In this document: positions 1-13,100 of the stretch, piece after piece
How the letters are laid out: each line of letters starts with the position of its first letter
Numbering within the stretch: position 1 is the stretch's first letter
Assembly (NCBI GenBank): GCA_024362935.1
Contig: JANCRA010000009.1
Span: forward strand, 18,917,572 to 18,981,571
Reading direction: 5' to 3'
From: Setophaga petechia
Lineage: Eukaryota; Chordata; Aves; Passeriformes; Parulidae
Length of the DNA: 64,000 bases
Translations under genes and position numbers: made by a program
The notes under the pieces: model-generated
The model's input: the letters and a program-made list of their open reading frames with translations, nothing else
Told to the model about the DNA's origin: nothing
Database searches by the model: none

Positions 1-2312
1 AATGTTGGAAGTTGTTGTCCCGGCAGGAAGAAGGAGTAGCTGGCTCAGTGAAAGCTGGGGGAACGCACGAGCTGTCTGGCAATGCATAAACACGACTAGC
101 AGCAAGGCAGCAACACCAGATATATAGAAAATATATTGCTCCTGGGCAAATAATGTAGAATCTTTCTTAGAGACTTTTGCATTTGGTGTGTTTTTCCAGA
201 GCTTTCCATGTTCCACTGGAGAAAAACTTGGTAGACATCAGTCACCTCATAACCCCTTCCAACACAGACTGACTCTGTACTGCTTGCTAAGGCTTGGTGG
301 CTTTGGCACAGGCACCTAGCTGGGTGACATTTGCCTCCACTAGCACCTGGGCCTCTCCAACAGAGGGGCTTCTTTGAAATCCTCAACAGAGATTTCTTTT
401 TGATCACTCAAAACTAGTTCAACAGTAACAATGGGGTAGTGGCAGTTTGGTGCACTTCTTAATGAACATAAAGAAGCAAAATGGACATCAATGACCTCTT
501 CAGTGCTATGTAGAAAGGGAAAAAATTACAGTGCCACAGGAACATGTGGAGGAGTTTATTAATTCATTTTGTGAAAAAGAACATTTTCAGAGGGGACAGG
601 ACAGTATGAGAAGTCAGGTTACTGTGGGAGTCATTTCAGGATCAGGTCCTGAAGAGGCCAGAGACATCCCCTTTGTGTTTCTGCTGTTCTCTTTCTCAGG
701 GGGAGCATTCTGCTGCTGTCCATGAATGACTTAGAAGTCCATGGACAAAACTGTACATCACTGCTTCATTGACATCCAGAAAGGGCCACTCTTACCCTAA
801 AGGAGTCTCTTCATGCATTCAAAAATAATTTAACCAATTTCACTTTTGCAAGTAGTAAAAGTAGATTAAAAGATTAAATCCCCATTCTGATGTTGTGCCT
901 AGAATGACCTTCAATCCTTGTACCAATTTTATGTCAGTGAACTTTTTATAGTGCGATAACCAAAAGTAATTTAAAAAGCAACTTTCTGTCTCAGCTTTTG
1001 CCACTTATCAAATAAGACCACATATAGTAATTCTAGTTTATTGCTATAGAATCCACAACATGGCTAGAAGTGCTGTCAATTGAAAACATGAAATAGATTC
1101 TAAAAGTTGATTTGAGCATGTTCTTTTCTGAGGAGAAAACACAAAAATAAATTTTGTCTCCTTCTAGCTACATTGTTTGTACTTCACTGTGACAGCAACT
1201 TCTGTGTGCTTGCTGGGAACAGCAGTGTCAAGGGGACAAAGATTTTCTAATTTTAAAGGACACTTTCATCTCAGGAAAAGTAGTACCTAATGAAGAAAAC
1301 ATTACTTCTATGTCTAGGTTTTTTCAAACAAATATCTGGGAACACATCAGTGTTTATGGAAAAAACGTAACTGGGTTTCTCCTCTGGGTCATGCTAGTGA
1401 AGTTGCACATCTCTGAAGTAGGGGAGAAGTAAGAAAGACATAAACTTAGGAATCATTACTGTAAAAACAACCTGATGAAAAATTTCCTTTCAAGTCCAAC
1501 CAAATGACTGCGACTTTCCATGTGAGATTATAACACCCATGTTGTGGTGCTAAGTAGTTATCCAGCAGTACCTGCTGAGTCTCACTCCTATTAGAGGTGT
1601 AAGAAATCCACTGGTGTCCTCCTGGGCTTTAAAACCCAGCTGGAGGTTTATCAATGGGTTACCTCAGAGGTGGCTCACCTTGAATGCGATACAGTGTCAC
1701 TCTCTTGCTTGTTAAGCAGGCTTTTATATAAGTGTTATGGTTTCCATAGAAACATAACTAAATCTTTCCTCCAGCATAATCCCCAAAAGCTTTCACAGAC
1801 CTGGAAAATACAGAGTGAACAGTCAAATCATTTTTTATGCTGACAAAAAGAATGCCACAGTTGTCACCCAGTCAGGTTTCTCCCATGGGGCAAAATAAGT
1901 TTAAATCCCACACAGCAGAATTGCCTTGCAGCATTCAGACGATTTTTGGAATCCCATTTCCCTGCAAGTTCAGTTTTAAAAAGCTCTAGAAAGACCTTAA
2001 AGAACTGTGTGAGCTATAGGTGGGAAAGACCTTAATTGTGCTTCCCAAAGCATATTGGTGAGTGCAAAACCCAAGAGAACAGAAACAATAATTATGCTGA
2101 TGATCTCTTCCCCAGGCCTGTGTTGCTTTCAACTGTATATTTTCAAGTGTTCTTCATGATGAGTTTTAAATGTTTTCCTTCATAGCTGGGACTGCAGGCA
2201 TGCAGCAGGGATCCTCTGGGCAGAAGGATTTCTGCCTTGTTTCCTCTTGTGCAGTTTCACCCCACTTCTCTTAGCAGTTTTGGACCCCTAGGTCATGGCT
2301 GAAGACTTCATT
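1..2312. other. Intergenic sequence, nothing recognised
   Basis: This stretch has no recognisable coding exon, repeat family or RNA gene. Short open frames (for example 96-407 on the minus strand) have no domain resemblance and the composition is ordinary AT-rich intergenic DNA. Confidence 0.5.
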
Positions 2313-2648
2313 TAGCTTGAAGAAAAGGAGGCTCAGGAGGGACCTTATTGCTCTCTGAAGGTAGCCAAGTAGGAATTAGTTATATCCAGGCTGCCAGGGA
2401 CAGGATAAGAGGAAATGTCCTCAAGTTTTGCCAGGGGATGTTCAGCTTGAACATCAGGAAGAATTTTTTCCAAATGGTGGTCAGGCACTGGAAGAGGCTA
2501 CCCAGGGAGGTGGTGGAGTCACCAGCCCTGGAAGTGCTCAAGAAATGATTGGATGTGGCACTTAGCACTGTGGTTATTTGGATGATGGTGTTTGGTAAAA
2601 GGTTGGACTTGATGATCTTGGAGGTCTTTTCCAACCTTAATGATTCTG
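2313..2648 (+). mobile_element. CR1 retrotransposon 3' end
   Basis: The element starts about AGCTTGAAGAAAAGGAGGCTC, continues with GAGGGACCTTATTGCTCTCT, a GGTCAGGCACTGGAAGAGGC block and CCCAGGGAGGTGGTGGAGTC, and ends with GGTTGGACTTGATGATCTTGG...TTCCAACCTTAATGATTCTG. These are the ordered landmarks of the avian CR1 3' UTR. It is 5' truncated at about 335 bp. The 66-codon open frame inside it is not a gene. Confidence 0.93.
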
Positions 2649-5600
2649 CTTATTCACTAGGAGGATGACTTCTTACAGATCTGTGTTTAACCCTGCCTGC
2701 TCTTTTAGTGTCTTCAAGAATGTGAGCAGAGCAAGTTGAAATAAAATCTGGACAAAAATATAATGATTCATCTAATTAACACTGTATGAAGTTTTTTTTT
2801 TTTTTTTAAGTTTAAATATACAGTGCTGCTGCAATTCATTTAAGCAACTGAACAGAAGTTTAATGCAGGTGCACGGATAGTTTTGTCACTTTCAACACTT
2901 GAACAGCAGCAGGTGTTGAGCTGAATTTGCTTGCTAGAATTATTTATTATGAATGACAGATATATGAACTGCAGTGCCCTCAGGTGGAACTTACCTGAGT
3001 GAATATGGACACCTGTAATTTATAGTCCATCGGTGACAATGTCCTTGTCTTCTGCTTCTGTTATGGAAACAAGTCTTATGTTTAGCAATAACCTAACCCT
3101 GTTTGTTCTCTGTTTAAAGGGTAAAATGCAGTTATTTCATCTTGTAGTTAGGTTGCACAATCCAGGCAGAGAAAGAAAAGTCTTCCAAGGAGCTGGTTCA
3201 GGGCTGCTGGCTGTGGATGACCAATGGATATTAATGGCAACTGATGGCTTGGTCACAGCCCCCCAGACACTGGGGGCTCTCTGTGCACACAGTCCCTTCT
3301 GCAAAGCAGATGGCCTCGTCCACAGCCAGGAGCCAGGCGGGTATCGAGGGCTGGACACAAAATTCCCAGACTCTGCATCATCTCCACTTGGTGTGGGAGC
3401 ATGGAACAGTTGTCAGCTCTCATTACATCCCTGTCAGTGCACTCAGTGTCTTCCCAGCTGGGCTAAAGCAGGACTGGCTGGTGGAGGCCCAAGGAATGGC
3501 AGCTGCTCTGGGGACTCTGTGCTCCAGATTATGAGGCAAAATCCCTCCCTGGTTCACTGGCTGTCCTGCACGCTTTCCTTGGGGCAGAGCAGACAGGGAG
3601 GGAGAAGGGCTGTCCCTTCCGTGCTCCTGGCACGGGAAGAGAAGGAGGGGTGAGCAGCCCTTGTTAGAGCTGTCCTCCTTCACCCTCGGGGTGACACCCA
3701 GCTCATGAGGACTCTGCAAAACAGGAGTGAGCGGGGCTTGAGAGGGGACACAAACACTGTCTTGAGAAACAGCTGTGAGATGAGCTATTGTTTCATGTCC
3801 CTATACTTACCACTAAGAGTTACTTCCTGAAACTTTTTTTTTTTTTTAAATCAATTAATTTAAACTGTAGCTCAAGATAGCTCAATGTCAGAAAGTCCAA
3901 GGCAGGTTGGCAGTTGATACAGATTTGCTCTGGCAAGGCCAGGGTATCCTAGGAGCTTGTTGGGAACTCTACAGGGATCATCTACACATCTCTGCCAGGG
4001 CTATGTTCCAGTCAAACTGTTGGACCTCCAGGTGAAGGGACTGATGGAGGAGCTGAACCCACTACACAGCATCAGGTAGGATGAAGGGAAACTGTCCCTT
4101 GAGGCAAGACCCCAAGCCCTGTGTTGCATGGAGGGAGGGATGGCAAAGAGCAACCCCTGAACAAGTAGAGGACGGGGATTCCTGTTGTGGGACCCCTTGG
4201 ATGCTTGTGAGCTATAGCAGCGGGAAAAAGGCTCCTTCACCACCTGTGCAGGGCCTCAGTTGGTGAGACCAGAGGTTGTGTTGGGGTAGGAGTCCAAGCT
4301 GGTTGAACCTGATCCATACTCTGGAGCAGTGTGAGCCTCTGAAGTGGTGTTTGTCACTTCCAACAAGCTTCCTGCTGGTCTGCTTCTGCTCCTTTGCACT
4401 GGGCTTTCCTAAGAAGAAGCTAATCAGGATGGATGTCCCTGAGCTGCAGGTATCAGAGGGTAGCACTCTTAGATGTGTTATGTGTGTTCCTACTGTGAGA
4501 AACCATCCTGTTCTCAAATAGCCTAGAGTCAATCAATACAGGAAAAACATGGACAGGCAATGGTGGGTAGTGAGGCAGTGTCCTTGATGGTGTCCAAAAA
4601 ATCAGTGGAAGAAATTATGGCAAAAAAGCTCCAGGAAAACCAGGAGTGAATAGGCAGTTATAGTTTAAACTCCTCTTCCCAAAGAGATCTGTAGTCTTTT
4701 TGCATAGATATTTATAGTGTGCAGTCTGCATTATAATTGTCCTTTGAGGGACTAAGCTTCATGAGATGAACAAAGAACAGTAATACAACGATGTAAATTA
4801 ATTAGACCATATTTCATACAATAACATGACAAGTGTCCTGCTTCCATTCTCCCTGGAAGCTGTGTCCTTGATGTCAGCACTGACAGTGATGCTGCAGGAG
4901 CAGCATCAAACTGGTGGTGATGTGGGGAGCCAGGCTCTCTGCTGTGCTGGGATGGATGCACCAGCTAGGAATGGCACTGCTTGACAGCATCACCTCTGGG
5001 TGCAGGCAAATGCAGGCCACAGCCATGGATTTTGAAGGCTTTGTGATGTGTCTAATGAAAAGTAGGTCTCTGAGACATGTTCTTAGGAACCTTTCTCCCA
5101 ATTTCTGCTAGAGACCATGAAATAAGAGGAGCCACTGTCATGTAGGATAGGTATCCCAATTAAACAAGGAACAGAGAGCTCAGCAGGATAGAAAGTGCTT
5201 CTCTAGCATTACTGCAAGTGCATGCCACCTCCTGGGATTGTGTGAGAAAGGAAAAAACATCACAAAATTCCACAAGCAGAAGTTAAATCCTTACTAAAGA
5301 CCAGAGGCATGCAAATGCCAATGTCTCCCTTTCAAGTTTTACAGCTACCTATGAAGATAAAGCTATTAATCAGGTAAACTGCAAGTCAGATCTCATGCTT
5401 TGGCTGACCCAAATAGCCAAAGATAGATGACAATTTTATCTGAGGTGAGGCAATGCCACCAGCTCTCCCAAGACATAGGATTGCAGAGACATTCCAGATC
5501 TGGTGAGGAGTCCTAGTCAGATTTTTCAGACGTGAAAAGAGTGGAGCAAACAAGGGAAAATTTTGATCCACCTTAGGAGGAAAGTTCACTGTCCCTATGA

Positions 5601-8600
5601 CAAAACAGAGCAGTCATTGCCTGCAGCAGCTTCCTTAAAGACCCTAGACACACTGGGGCACACCTGACACATCAAGAACTTCCAGAGTGCTAAGGATGCA
5701 TACTTTCCTTCCTTGTAGCAACATTAACCACAAAGGAGTTCAATTTTTGCTTAGATTAAAGGAAGAAGTCCCTAGGAATCCACATCTTTGGAAAGAACTG
5801 TTTAAAGCCACATAACAACAGCTTAGATGACTATTTACTGTGATGTTGCAGTCTGAAGTGAATATCGCTTTTATGGCAAATTTTGATTTGGCACCAAGTG
5901 CCTCTTTGCTAAATGCCTGTGAGCCAAGGACCAGTTTGGGTTAAAATTTGATTTGGGGATGCTTTAAGGCCTGGATACTTTTTCTAGACTTCTACTGAGG
6001 AGAAGTGGAGATCTTTCCATAAGCTCTTTCTGTCAGTCACCATGGTCAGGTACCAAGTGCTTCCTACAGCATTTTGTTTTTTCTTGTGGACCATGATAAT
6101 CACCTCCAGGTGATCTTCAAAAGAAGTACAGGTTGGTTTATTCACAGTCCTTTTAAGCACTTGCAGAAAAGGAATAATTTACCCATCTTTGGAGATGGAG
6201 ATATGCCATCCATGTGGTCACTCACCCTGCACCCTCTTTACTCTGTCTCTCAGAGCCCTGAACCATGCAGATGGTGGCTGTGTGCCAACACAGGCAGCAC
6301 TCCAGCCATTAGTCACCCTGTGAAGCACTGAGGCCATAAGATTCATCTGAACTCACCAAGGTACAGCAAAGGCAAAAGATCTCCAAAGGAAGAAGTCTCC
6401 TGCATGCTGTTGAAGGGAAGGAGGAGGATGCGTTGCTGGGAAGGGCAAGAAACATCCTGAAAACCTGCCTTACCTGCAGGAGCATCTCTGTGACACCTTG
6501 GCTCTGTCAAGTTGTTGCCTTCACCCCCACAAAGTGGAATTTTGAGGAGAGGAGCATTGGATCCCTGATGGCAACAGCTGTTCCCTTGTGAACTGTCCCA
6601 TTTGTCAGCAGTGACTCTGACTATGGAGCACAGTTGTGACCTGTGAGCTGCCCTGTCAGTGTGCAAACGCTGGCTGTCTAAATGGACAGAAGAAAAGCTG
6701 CAAACATCAAACTTTCCAGCCCAGAGTGAGATTCCTTTCTGTTGTGCTTCCAGCTAGTGCTGGGGGATCATGAAAGAGGATGTGCAAACAGTGTTCTTGA
6801 AAATCCCTGACCTGTCTTGAAGTGGTTTGCTGTGTTTTAGCTGATAGCACAAGCCATGTGCTATCACAGACACTGACCATGTACAAGGTGCATGACCCCT
6901 GCAGCAGCCATCCTGCTGGGCTCACCAGCTGGACAATACCTAGGGAAGTGCTGCAGCAGTTTCTCCTCAATTTGGTAAATTATACTGTGTACTAGCACAC
7001 TGTGTGTATGTCCAGCAGGGGATTCCCATCAGGGATGATGTGCTGCAGATTGCTATGGCTGTCTGTCAGTACAGAGCTCTTCTGCAGAAGGATGCTGATG
7101 TGAAATGGGCCTGTAAGATGGGGCTGCAGGAAAAAGGTTGAAGGAATGCAAATTGTATGTAAATACGTGATTTGGATGTGATGAGGCTCGATAAGCAGTA
7201 GGCAAGGATTTTATAGACTGTGCTCTAAGACCTGCTGTGCAAAATGCACTGTCACTTACATGTCATTAATACACTGGGTACTCTTTCCATGCTTCACTTC
7301 TCACCTCTTTCTCCCTTAAATGAGGATCCATCTTCTATTCTGGCCATTCTAACCAAAAATGATAGCAGGGAGATCTGCATTAACACTTGGTATCTTCTGT
7401 TGGTCTCCACTGAGTGTACAACCACGTCCCAGCCCCTCTCCTGCTCCTCCAGACAGCTCTGGCTGCTGACCCACACTGGTGCTCTCCTCTCCTGTCCTAC
7501 TGCAGGGCTGCTGCTCTTCACCTTTGCTCTTCAAGTTTTCTGTGATCTGCTCTGCTCAGACTTCCCTGCACACTGAGGAAAATCCCTGCCACAGATCAGA
7601 TATCAAGACATGGCCCCCATATCAAAGGTGAAGATGTGGAGCAACCAAAACCTTTGGGAATACTCTGTCTGTATTTCACAATCCTGCTCCTCAGTTGCTG
7701 GTGTTCTACCAGACATTATCCTGTCCAGGAATTGTAATAGCATTTAGGAATATGTGTCTTTTAACAGCTCAAACTTTAATTTACCTCTGTAAACAATTGC
7801 ACTCATCTTGTTTTAAGTTAAATATTTGGCTCAAAGAACTTAACTGCACAAATACAGCAAAATCTTATGAGAAAGGTGGAAAGGAACTCTTTACAAGGAC
7901 ATGTAGTGAGGGGACAACAAGCAATGATTTTGAAGTGAAAGAGGGCAGGTTTAGATTACATCTCTTCTCTACGAGGGTGGTAGTCATCTGAGCCAGGATC
8001 TTCTGCTGTCCTTTTAGTCTCTGAGTGTGCTTTTGGGGAGGGACATGCTGCAGCCTAAAGCAGGGGCTTTATAAAGGATGCAGAAAGGCTGCTGAAAACA
8101 CAGAAAGCACTCAAAAAAAGGGATGTAATATGCAGAGGAAATGCTGAAATGTGGGAGCTTCAAAGGTTTTGGGATGTTCAGACTGCTGGAAATAAAATTG
8201 AAACATTGTTTGATTGTGACCTGGAGAGGAAGAAAATATCAGTTAGTGAATGGCTCATTAAACTCAGGGCAGAGGAAGGTAGGATGAGTTACACTAGCTG
8301 GATGCTCAAGATGGAAAATTTGAGTAGGAAAAAATAAGGTGCTGATATGAACTTGACATGAATAGCTGTTAGAACAGGCAGACAGGGAAAGAACAGGGTC
8401 ACCACCTCTGGAGGACTCCCATCATCAGCAGGATATTCCTCTGAAAGATTGACTGAACATAGATTGTCAGGCTTGAGGAGGAGAACAAGAATATCCTGTA
8501 GGAACTGTGACATCCCTGGTGAGGTGAGGGAACCCACTATTCCCAAAAGGACCTAAACTCTGGATCAGTGAATAAAAGGAGTGGGATATCATTTAATCTT

Positions 8601-10036
8601 GCTGCAGTCATCAAATGTTGCATCAATTCTGCACAGGCAGAAAGGCTGTTGGGAGTACTGCCTGTTGCTGCACTGAGCTTGACACCTATGGGAGCTACAG
8701 AAATGTAAAATCTACTTATTAAATTAAATTAGTACCACTAATTAGGTGTCAATAGATAGACTGGTCAGTTTTCCAGAAGGATGATTTGCTGTTAGAGGTG
8801 CCATTTTCCTTTAAAATTAACCATTATGTGCCAGTAAGCCTTGTACAACAAATACCAAGGAGTGGTTTGAGTGGAAGATGCAGAAAATAGGGCAGCCTAA
8901 TCAGAGGCAGGCTGAAATCAATCTCCTGCTGTCCCTGACCCAGAGACTCTCTGTGCTGAGATCTCTGCTGCATAAAGACAAGGCATGTCCTTGCCTGTGC
9001 ACTGCAAGGAAGGTCATCAGGGATTTACAGGAACAGCACAGGAGAATCTGAGACCTTACATTTGCATTCTGAGGTTCACCACAGCATTAAACTCTGCCCT
9101 AGCAGAATGAACTAGTTTCAGCTTTATGCCACAGGTTCCCCTGCAATACCAAATCCAGGTAAGGGATTAAATTACCTGTGCAAAACCACACATCTTTGCA
9201 TTCAGACATTGATTTGGTGCTTGCCTTACTTTTCACACTAACAAGATAAATGCAATAATTTTAGCATATGAAAGAAATATTAAAATTTGCAGGACAGTAA
9301 TGAACAAACCCTTTTGAAGTGGTCTGTCTTTCTCTCAAGAGAAGCTATTTTTGTCTGTTTTCATTAAGAAAATAATAAATGTATTTTTGGTGGCCAGCCA
9401 GTTCAGAAAATAAACTGACAGTGTTATGCTGAGCTGATCTATTAGTATGGATACCAAGAGACACTCTGCTCTTCATTTACATTATGAAGGAATGGCTTCA
9501 CATGCTAATGCTCTCCTTCCATCAGTGTCCTACACATGGAATCATAACAGCATCTTGCAGTCTTGCCTGGGTGCTTGCAATTGTGCAAGAATCTCAGCTG
9601 AAATCCAGGGTAAGTTCTTACCCTTCGCTCCTGAGAAGTGGGCAGCTTTTTAGAAAACACCCCAAACTGCGTCTGAGCACAGCAACCCCTGGAAGATGCA
9701 TTATTTATGTTCAATATTATTTTTGGCGGGGTTCATGTCAATTTGAAAGAGCATTTTTAAAAGGCAGAAGAGTTCTTTCCATAATTACAGCTACACCAGC
9801 TTAATTTACAAACTCCTATAAATCTGTTGACACATGGTAATAGTGGTATTTAATCTTTGTTCTAATATCAGATTTATACTGGTTTGGTACACTCAGTGCC
9901 TTTCATTGCCAATTTCATCCCAAGTGCCCTTCATTATTCAAAGATGGGTAAAGGAAAAATTTGTCTAAGCTATGAGTGTCTGGAAATGCACCATGGTGCA
10001 GGATTTTGTTCTGGGACAATAAAGTAGTTGTGCCAA
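2649..10036. other. Intergenic sequence, no gene recognised
   Basis: No coding gene is supported here. Poly(T) runs lie near 2792-2808 and 3834-3848. A GC-richer block (about 3140-3720) carries the longest open frame outside the CpG island (206 codons, 3033-3653), but it has no recognisable domain. Other frames (7244-7576, 8149-8337) also match nothing I know. No CR1 or LTR landmarks are seen. Confidence 0.5.
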
Positions 10037-10152
10037 AAGGGAAGGGAAGGGAAGGGAAGGGAAGGGAAGGGAAGGGAAGGGAAGGGAAGGGAAGGGAAGG
10101 GAAGGGAAGGGAAGGGAAGGGAAGGGAAGGGAAGGGAAGGGAAGGGAAGGGA
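10037..10152. repeat. (GGGAA)n pentanucleotide tract
   Basis: About 23 perfect tandem copies of GGGAA run for 116 bp without an interruption I can see. On the + strand it is pure purine. Because the unit is five bases, all frames stay open and read as a Gly-Arg-Glu-Gly-Lys repeat (+) or a Ser-Leu-Pro-Phe-Pro repeat (-); these are artefacts. The perfect copies suggest a length-polymorphic locus. Confidence 0.98.
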
Positions 10153-13100
10153 GATGACAATTGATAACTGCTCAGAAATTTAGACTGGTCATAAAATGCT
10201 GAGTCCCAGCTATACAAAACCATAGGCTCCTTGTCCCCTGTGATCCAGACCAGTCAGTCATTCTTAGACACCCTCGAGAATCTGGGCCTGAAATTCTGAT
10301 TTGAGAAAGAAAAAACTGAAAATGTACTCTCTTTTCATCACAGTTTGCACATGGAGAAACCAACAGATGCATTGTAGTTAGCAACAGAGTGCAGAGAGAT
10401 CTCTTGGTACTGAGAGCCATAAGTCAACTACTTTTGTTCTTGATACTGTAGTTATTCAATACATTCTTCAAACTATTTGTTTTCCCAAAACAGATCAAAT
10501 TACAATCTTCAAAATTTACTCCCCAAATAGACTTATTTTTAAAAGACTATCAACCATCACCACATAGCGTTGCTTTCCTTCTTACAAGCAACAATCCTTT
10601 TATCAAGAGGAGCAATAAGGTAAAGTACACATGGCCTTTCTGCCCATGATGAAATTCTTAGTTAGTCCAGAGCACCCACAGAGCTCTACTGGAGCCATGG
10701 GTGATGCTGGGTTTTGGACTGGTGAACCTGATGTTCAGGTGAGTTTGGCTCCCCAGGATGCAGAGAGAGCTCCAGGATCAGTAGGAAGTCAGGAGCAGGA
10801 GTGGGTGATTGGATGTGCAGCACAGTCCTGGGGGGCTTCTTGCCCCCTGGACCCACTCCAGGCAAACCTGGCCCTGGTGCAGTGGCGAGGGGAGCCTGGG
10901 TGCAGCTTCCCTATATTTGTGTGGGTCTGGCACCCACTGTCATCTTCAGAAGTCAGAGGTCTCCATCCTTGGGTGGAAGCAGGGTTAGTGAAATCTTGCT
11001 GAGAGCAATAGGAACAATAAAGAAAAAACCCATACATCTAAGAAATTAAATACATGGTCTCAAATATTTTGAATATAATTAAATTGCACTTAGAGTTTTC
11101 CCTCACATCAATCAAGCCAGCTATTAAATATTTTTTATGTGAACCTTAGGAAGATTTGATGCTATAAACCATTAAACCCAGATATTATAATTTCCTCCAT
11201 GGCCAGTATGAACATTGTATTAATCATGCAGCACCCATTACAAGCTATTTGTATCGTACTGCTTTTGTCCAGTCCCCTAAACTATTACCATCCATCTATT
11301 ACATGAATTTCCTGTAATGGATTGTAAGAAGTCCTCTGTGCAGCACGCTGACTGAGTGATCAGAAGAATTGGATTTTTTCCCTTCCTTTTCAACATTTTC
11401 ATGCATTATCTTCAGTGACTCATATGGTTCAGTTTTTTCCAGGTGTGCTTTAGGGAAAAATGAAAAAACCCACCTCCAGCACAGGCTCAGCCTCTTAGGA
11501 GAAACTGCAAGTTTTTTGTTATTTCTATAAACAAGGTTTTCTGTTTCAGAAGATCCAGTTAGAGCCATTACTGTTCCGTGTATCCTCTGGGCAGGAAGTC
11601 TCTTCTCAGGCTAATAATCACTTGCTATTTTTTTCCTATGGAAAAACAATAAACAAAAAACCAAAGGATCCTCATTGGTAATGCTGTTCATATTACAGAT
11701 TAAATTGCCAGAGGAAATATATAGTTAGGTATATTAAAATTTTTCTGTGAATCTATACATAAACATACAGATTTTCATTCCCGTCAGTGCAGCTGTTTGC
11801 AGGTCTGCATTCAGCAAAGAATTTCAATGCCAGCACTGTAAAAGCGTCACTCAGCAGCTCTGCTGCTTCTGGGTCTGATGGTAATAGATTGTCTAAGAAA
11901 TCTGGACACGTTCATTTTGCCAAGGGATTGTGTGTTGCTGGAGGTAATGCACATCAGATGAGATGTCACACTCTCAGAAGAAGTGTAGAGGCGTTAAGAC
12001 AAGCCAAATTCTCGGCTGTTTATATTCTTCTTTACCAATCAGGGTATCAGGATGCAGACTGAATTTATAAATACTGGAGTGGGATTTGTTGGATGACAGA
12101 AGCTCTTGGAGAGTGACATATAGGTTAGACCTTTTGCCTTATTATGCCTCAAAGAAAAGTTATTATCTGTGTTCACAGTTTAAATTAAATAAATATGTTT
12201 GGTTGTAGAGTGATAGAGAGATTTAGAAGAAGAGTGCTTCAGACAGCACGTGCTGAAGGCTCTCAGGGGGGAAGCAGAGAACAGCAGCCAGCTGTGTTTT
12301 GTGCTGCACAGGTTTCTGAATGCTTCAGAGCAGCCCCGAGAAATTTTGCAAGTTTTAGAAACAACTGCCTCCAATGAACACTAGTTCTTGGCGTCTATTT
12401 GAAAGCTGGTTTTGGGTCACTATTAACTTCCCTGAAGAAGGAGAGAGGAGAAAAAAACCTCTGTTGGGGATTAAATGAGAGACAGAGACATGGCTGTAGC
12501 TTCCTTGTGTCTGTGGAGGCACTGGTGGAGCAGGGAGGGAGGATTGTGGTGGGGTGTTGTATTTGGTTTAGCTAGGGACAGCAAGAGTAGCAGCAAGAGG
12601 ACAGAGTCTAACAGCATCTCCTTAGCTTTTTGCCTTTCAGTCTTTTTGCCTATCATCTTTTGACTAATCCTTTAAATATATTTTGCGTTCATTTCTCAAA
12701 TAACCAGCAGACATATGGTGCTAATGAGAACTAGAGAGGGTTTGTTTTTTTAATGAGCAAGAGCAGCTGCTAAGCAGAACATAAAATTAAAAATGGAGGG
12801 AAAAAATAAGCTCAAGGGGATAGATAAGGTTATTAATCACAGCAGAATTCCTCAGCTCTCTCCTCTGATGAGAAGCATCAGGTGGAGTGGGACACCGGTG
12901 ACCTTGGGACAAGTATGTGACAGCCTTTTGCACTAGGTGAAAAATAAGTGACTGTCTGATACATGCAGCTGTGTCACAGCTCTCCGTGGCAGCAGAGGTG
13001 CTCTGCCCTGTCCCTGTGCAGGCAGCCTGGCTGGTGGCAGCCCCTGCAGCTGCCCCAGACTGTCACAGCATGATCCTTCATTAGGGAGGGAAGCCTGAGA

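Noticed and set aside
9915..10223. Open frames encoding Ser-Leu-Pro-Phe-Pro or Gly-Arg-Glu-Gly-Lys repeats
   Set aside because: These are translations of the (GGGAA)n tract; a five-base unit without a stop leaves every frame open.
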